In this document: positions 59,488-64,000 of the stretch, one piece after another | Numbering within the stretch: position 1 is the stretch's first letter | Layout of the letters: each line of letters opens with the position of its first letter | Assembly: GCA_021234155.1 (NCBI GenBank) | Contig: JAJEKV010000012.1 | Location: 7,592,448-7,656,447 of the forward strand | DNA: 64,000 nucleotides | Source: Isoetes taiwanensis | Lineage: Eukaryota > Streptophyta > Lycopodiopsida > Isoetales > Isoetaceae | Direction: 5' to 3' | Position numbers and translations under genes: made by a program | Notes under the pieces: model-generated | The model's input: only the letters and a program-made list of their open reading frames with translations | Databases searched by the model: none | Told to the model about the DNA's origin: nothing

Positions 59488-60444
59488 GAAATTTTAACTA
59501 GGTTGAAAATTTGTCGACGTGTCAACTGACATGGCAGAAATATAAAAGAAAATTGGGACACTTTATCGAACTTTTGCCTGTGTCTTCTCTAATCCGGCAT
59601 GCTGCCGGAGGTTTTGCCAAAGATTTACTTGATTTTTTTGCTAGATTATGGTCCGATCTGCCTCTTTCGTGCTGAACGCCTTGGAGTGCCACTGTTTCTT
59701 CGTGATTTTGGGCACTTACAAGTTTTTAGTAGCTTTACAAGTTTTGGACGGCTTTACAAGTTAGTTCTTAGGGGGGATTTGACGAGTCCTTAGCAGTTGT
59801 TGCATATTCTGGAGCGATTTTGCAGAGTTCTTGGCAGATTGAGTTGCATGCAAGTTATTGTTGCTATAATATTAGTTGTTTTTTTAAGTTTTGTCCCTTT
59901 CTAATGTTTCTTTGCTTGCAGATCTCGGTTGTTGAAGCACAGTGGAATAAGATCACCTTATCTTTTGAAAATGGCTGGAACGAAAGCTTTCTTAGTGTTA
60001 TTTTCTGTGTTTTATAGCATGGAGATTTTTGTAATTGGTTTGGAGCCTACTTTTTCTCTCAAGGTAACTCAAGAAGTGAATCAAGCTTCTTGTGTTGATC
60101 TGCTACCTGCTGTTGGACCTGAAAGCTGTTGTTTATCTTTATTACGTGTTGTTAAATGTCTTTGAACTGGTGAATACGACAAGGATTTTCTGTTAAAGGT
60201 CTTTGAAGTGAAGGATTTTCTGGTTAATGAAGTGATTTTTTGTTGAATGTCTTTTTGTGTAACTGTGAATATGATTGTAATGAACCTGTAATTGTGAAAT
60301 TTCTATGTTACTGTCATTGTAATGAGATTGTGTAACTGGAATTAATTGTGTAAATTAATTGCAAATCAATAGAGAATCATCTTGAAATTTCGGCTTGAAA
60401 AATCAAGGTGATTAGAGCTGAAATTTCAACCTGGTTAAAATTTT
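59488..60444. mobile_element. Putative inverted-repeat element around a small ORF
   Basis: AAATTTTAACTAGGTTGAAA at 59489-59508 is matched in inverted form by 60421-60444 (AAATTTCAACCTGGTTAAAA). The 0.95-kb interior has an intron-like segment (acceptor TTGCAG at 59916-59921) and the small secreted ORF below. No transposase, so it would be a non-autonomous element or a gene flanked by inverted repeats. No clear target duplication was found. Confidence 0.4.
59971..60165 (+). CDS. Small secreted Cys-containing peptide ORF (64 aa)
   Basis: MAGTKAFLVLFSVFYSMEIF followed by VIG is a good signal peptide or membrane anchor. The rest has four Cys in the order C...CC...C (SCVDLLPAVGP, ESCCLSLLRVVKCL). 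That spacing recalls the CVxxLxP...CC.xL......C part of the eight-cysteine lipid-transfer-protein fold, but the last cysteines are missing, so it would be a truncated relic or an independent small peptide. A 3' splice-like TTGCAG lies 50 bp upstream. Expression and function are unknown. Confidence 0.35.
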   Translation: MAGTKAFLVLFSVFYSMEIFVIGLEPTFSLKVTQEVNQASCVDLLPAVGPESCCLSLLRVVKCL

Positions 60445-60767
60445 GGTACATTTGTTTTCGTCCATGGGCACACACCAAACCCAACATTATATCCACTCAT
60501 CCACTCCTCTACAAGATGCATACACAATAAACATATCTTTGAGAATGAAAAGGACTAATTAAAATGTTCTGGAATGCTCAATCCTTGAGATGTTTCTTAT
60601 GACATTTACACGATCTGAAATGTATTGAAAGCAATCAATGCTTCAGAGGGTTGGGTTTTTCAATTTAAAGATGGGGATTGTTTGTAGAGAAATATCCATT
60701 TGTTGTCAACATCATTCTTGATTAGGATATGAGATCAATTGGTATTGTACATGGTTTTCAAATGAAG

Positions 60768-60945
60768 TTCTTGAGATATTGGTAAAAGTTTGAGCTCATG
60801 TTGTCTTTTCTTTGTTGTTCTTCATGCTAAATTGGCATGCGGATTTAAATTGACTGTTCTTGAGATATTGCTAAAAGTTTGAGCTCATGTTATTTATTCT
60901 TTATTGTTCTTCATGCTAAACTGGCATGCGGATTTAAATTGACTG
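60768..60945. repeat. 89-bp tandem duplication
   Basis: TTCTTGAGATATTGGTAAAA...GGCATGCGGATTTAAATTGA occurs twice with period 89 and a handful of mismatches. Confidence 0.8.
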
Positions 60946-61253
60946 GAATGAAGGATTGACTTTAATTTTATAACCGACAAGTGAGAATTTGTGCCTTGTA
61001 TGTACATGCAAGTTTTGATGTTGGTATCTTGCTCCTTTTTATGTCATTTATATTTCTTAATATCAAAGGAAGGTTGATGTAGTTAATGGCAATTTATTTT
61101 TGTTGTAGATTATTTACAAGTGCCTTGGTTTGCAAACTTGAATATGGAATCCCATAACTTTATCCTTATCACTCTATACAAAGTTGTTTCCTTTTCTGTT
61201 CTCCTTTTATTTTCTTCCTTACGATTCGATAGAAGTGACACGTATGCAAACTA

Positions 61254-62545
61254 TTATTGTAGTTTCCATTTAAATGCCCTGAAAAATGTGACATCTGCGA
61301 TGCTTCCATATCGACCACAGGAGCCAACCAGAACCAAGATGGAATGCCCTCTGTTTAGCTGGAGGCCACTCATTGAGATAGGATGCCAAGAGGATGCATC
61401 GGCAGTCCAATGCACTGTTAAATAAACCTTGTAGCTAGGACACCCCGGCTGAACCTCCAGACAATAGAAAAGACAATGCTCAAGAGTCTCAACGTCTGAA
61501 AGGCAGAGCGGGCATATTGCAGATATGCGAGGGTCATAACGATGTCGGAAGACATTAACACACAGGCACCTGTGGATAACCTGCCACCATAGTACAGAGA
61601 CTTTAGGGTGGAGCAACTTATTCCAAAGCCATCGTCATGTACGACGCAAAGTGGGTTGTGGAACATGTAGGTGCCACCCATCTGGCAACATGAGGGGTGT
61701 GGTGCTAAGAGAAGGTGATATACTAATTTGACAAAGTGCTTGCCTTTGTAAATATTTTCATGACAGTCCCAAGGCCTGCACCATAAAAGGCAATCTCCCA
61801 CATAGACACATCCCAACGACAGAGCAGGAATTTTGCCTGAAATTCAGGCAAAGACAATAGGCGACCGACTTTATACCATGCTTGAATAGAGATAGCACCT
61901 GCAAGAACCCATTGTCTCTGTGTAACGGGATGAACTGATGCTGCTAGTGGAGGTGCTGAGGGGTTTGGAGACAGTGGTGCCCACTACCATGGAGTCTCCA
62001 ATAGGGTGTGGATGGAAGGGCATGGCCAAAAGAGGTATTTGACTGCATCCCATGCTGTCAACAATCCACACGGAAATGGAGAAGCACTTGAAAAAGGCTG
62101 CACATGCTGAAATAATGCTCAAGGTAGGACTGGTTTGACTGGCTTCTTGGCTAGAGGGATACAGTGACCAAGAGCTTGTCTAAGAAGGCGTAGACTAGGA
62201 GAATCATCTTCACCATTCAGGAGTCTCCAAATGAACTTTGAAATAAGGATTTTGCTCTGCAGTAAAAAGTCCATCATACCCAGACCACCTGCCCATTTTG
62301 GAAGGATGCACTTCCACCAAGCCACCTTAATCATAGCATCTTCCTCAGTACCCACCCATATAAAGTTCCGGACTATTGCAATGAGCTCACATACTTTGAT
62401 CTGTGGGGCTAGCAGTAAGGATGCCATATAGACATGGGTACTACAAAGGACTGACTTGGCCATTATAATGCGACCCGCAAGAGACAACTTTGCCGTGGAC
62501 CACCAGAACAAGTGCTTCTCCAAATCCTTAATGAAGTGAATCCAT
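61254..62545 (-). mobile_element. L1-type LINE relic, post-RT region and zinc-binding tail
   Basis: The minus strand from 62523 reads KHLFWWSTAKLSLAGRIIMA, STHVYMASLLLAPQIK, FIWVGTEEDA, KWAGGLGMMDFLLQSKILIS, i.e. the conserved region after the RT in plant L1 ORF2. Further on (61616-61440) it reads VLWWQVIHRCLCVN and YDPRISAICPLCLSDVETLE then HCLFYC, the zf-RVT zinc-binding module (CPLC...E..EHCLF.C). Several frameshifts occur (around 61860-62120). It is the same family and orientation as the copy at 2.4-4.06 kb. No poly(A) tail was seen at 61254. Confidence 0.85.
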
Positions 62546-62549
62546 TGAT

Positions 62550-63150
62550 GAACCTTATGTTACATGCAAATCTTCATGATGCAAATAGAATGGCATAAAT
62601 GACAATCAAGCACTCGTTGTTGAGATCCTATGGTTTTGCTCACAGTTATGTGATAAAATCGTCAAGACATATGATTAATGTTTTTTTTATATATCCATAC
62701 TGATAGTAATGGTGCCCCTTGAAAATTTTCAGCTTCCAAGTTACGAATACTGAGGCCCAACCTTAATCCTTCATTCCAACACACTAGGCCCTGGTCAAAC
62801 AGGACCTCAGCATGGAGTCCCCTGCGCATCATCGCCATTCTAATTAGAAGAACGAGTTCTTCTTCAAGAGGTTGTTGTTACATGTTCCTAAATTTGAAAA
62901 TTTGGTGGCTTGTTTGATATAGCCCAATATCACTGCTGCAATGGTATTGGGCGAGGAATTACTGCCTCGAGGTGACATGTTAAATCCACTCACATTTACA
63001 ACTAGGTCACCTTGAGAACAGCAAAACAATGGCAAAAATGTGAAAATGCTGAGATGGCAGGCGAGCAGTGGTGTGGAGCCAAGGAGGCAAGGGAGAACCA
63101 GAGGATATATGACACAAGAGATTTTTAAGAAGCAATGGAGCGAAAATGCA
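62550..63150. other. Spacer upstream of LHCA1
   Basis: No coding signal recognised. The frame at 62844-63209 (minus) is not domain-like. Confidence 0.4.
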
Positions 63151-63158
63151 ATCCTATC

Positions 63159-63198
63159 CTTATCTCTGATATGGGGCCAATAAGGGGAGGCCACGTGG
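63159..63198 (+). promoter_or_regulatory. Light-response cluster: I-box, CCAAT, G-box
   Basis: CTTATC (63159-63164, I-box/GATAAG on the other strand), CCAAT (63177-63181) and a perfect G-box CCACGTGG (63191-63198) lie within 40 bp, 63 bp before the LHCA1 start codon. I-box plus G-box is the usual light-responsive unit of photosynthesis genes. The close distance implies a short 5' UTR or a start site further down. No TATA box is evident. Confidence 0.55.
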
Positions 63199-63260
63199 GC
63201 GGGAGGCAAGATTGCTTTCGTTTGTGAAGAGCAGAGGCCGGGGCGAGAGAGAAGCGAGCA

Positions 63261-64000
<740 letters not shown>

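Overview
The window is nuclear DNA of a land plant, most likely a seed-free vascular plant such as a fern. It has spliceosomal GT-AG introns, an LHCA1-type photosystem I antenna gene, a plant-length Bax inhibitor-1, an extensin-like gene, PPR relics, AT-rich gene-poor spacers and many LINE/LTR/Helitron remnants. No species marker was found, so the fern placement is inference.

Layout. 1-2.4 kb: no recognisable gene. 2.4-4.1 kb: L1-type LINE relic (minus). 4.3-4.8 kb: unknown ORF with one stop. 5.6-6.8 kb: intact four-exon F-box gene (+). 7.1-9.4 kb: degenerate non-LTR retroelement. 9.4-10.0 kb: short inverted-repeat element carrying six copies of a palindrome. 10.3-10.85 kb: LINE fragment with inverted halves. 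13.0-13.3 kb: two WD40 exons of a PHIP/BRWD-like gene. 14.7-16.1 kb: orphan exons on the minus strand. 18.2 kb: PPR relic. 23.4-24.95 kb: minisatellite, then two LTR-like arms in inverted orientation. 30.3-30.85 kb: second copy of the 7-kb LINE family. 33.1-33.5 kb: mitochondrial-type group II intron maturase fragment. 33.8-34.95 kb: broken MYB/SANT-like gene. 35.4-38.2 kb: PPR relic and a duplicated, decayed long coiled-coil gene. 41-46.5 kb: extremely A-rich strand without recognisable genes. 47.2-51.4 kb: 2.1-kb tandem duplication; each copy has a Helitron N-terminal-domain ORF fused to a captured class III peroxidase exon. 52.8-54.6 kb: extensin-like gene with frame breaks. 55.1-56.1 kb: three 320-346 bp tandem repeats. 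57.1-58.3 kb: complete six-exon Bax inhibitor-1 (minus). 59.4-60.4 kb: inverted-repeat element with a small secreted Cys-containing ORF. 61.2-62.5 kb: L1 relic (minus). 63.26 kb to end: LHCA1 (+), truncated by the window edge.

Only the F-box gene, BI-1 and LHCA1 look intact; they are unrelated housekeeping or photosynthesis genes with no shared pathway. Most other material is mobile-element debris and captured fragments.

Two internal repeat comparisons (37.25 kb and 49.86 kb) show substitutions clustered on CAG/CTG trinucleotides with a sharp onset. This probably marks low-quality consensus, so frame breaks between about 37 and 47 kb should be read with caution.
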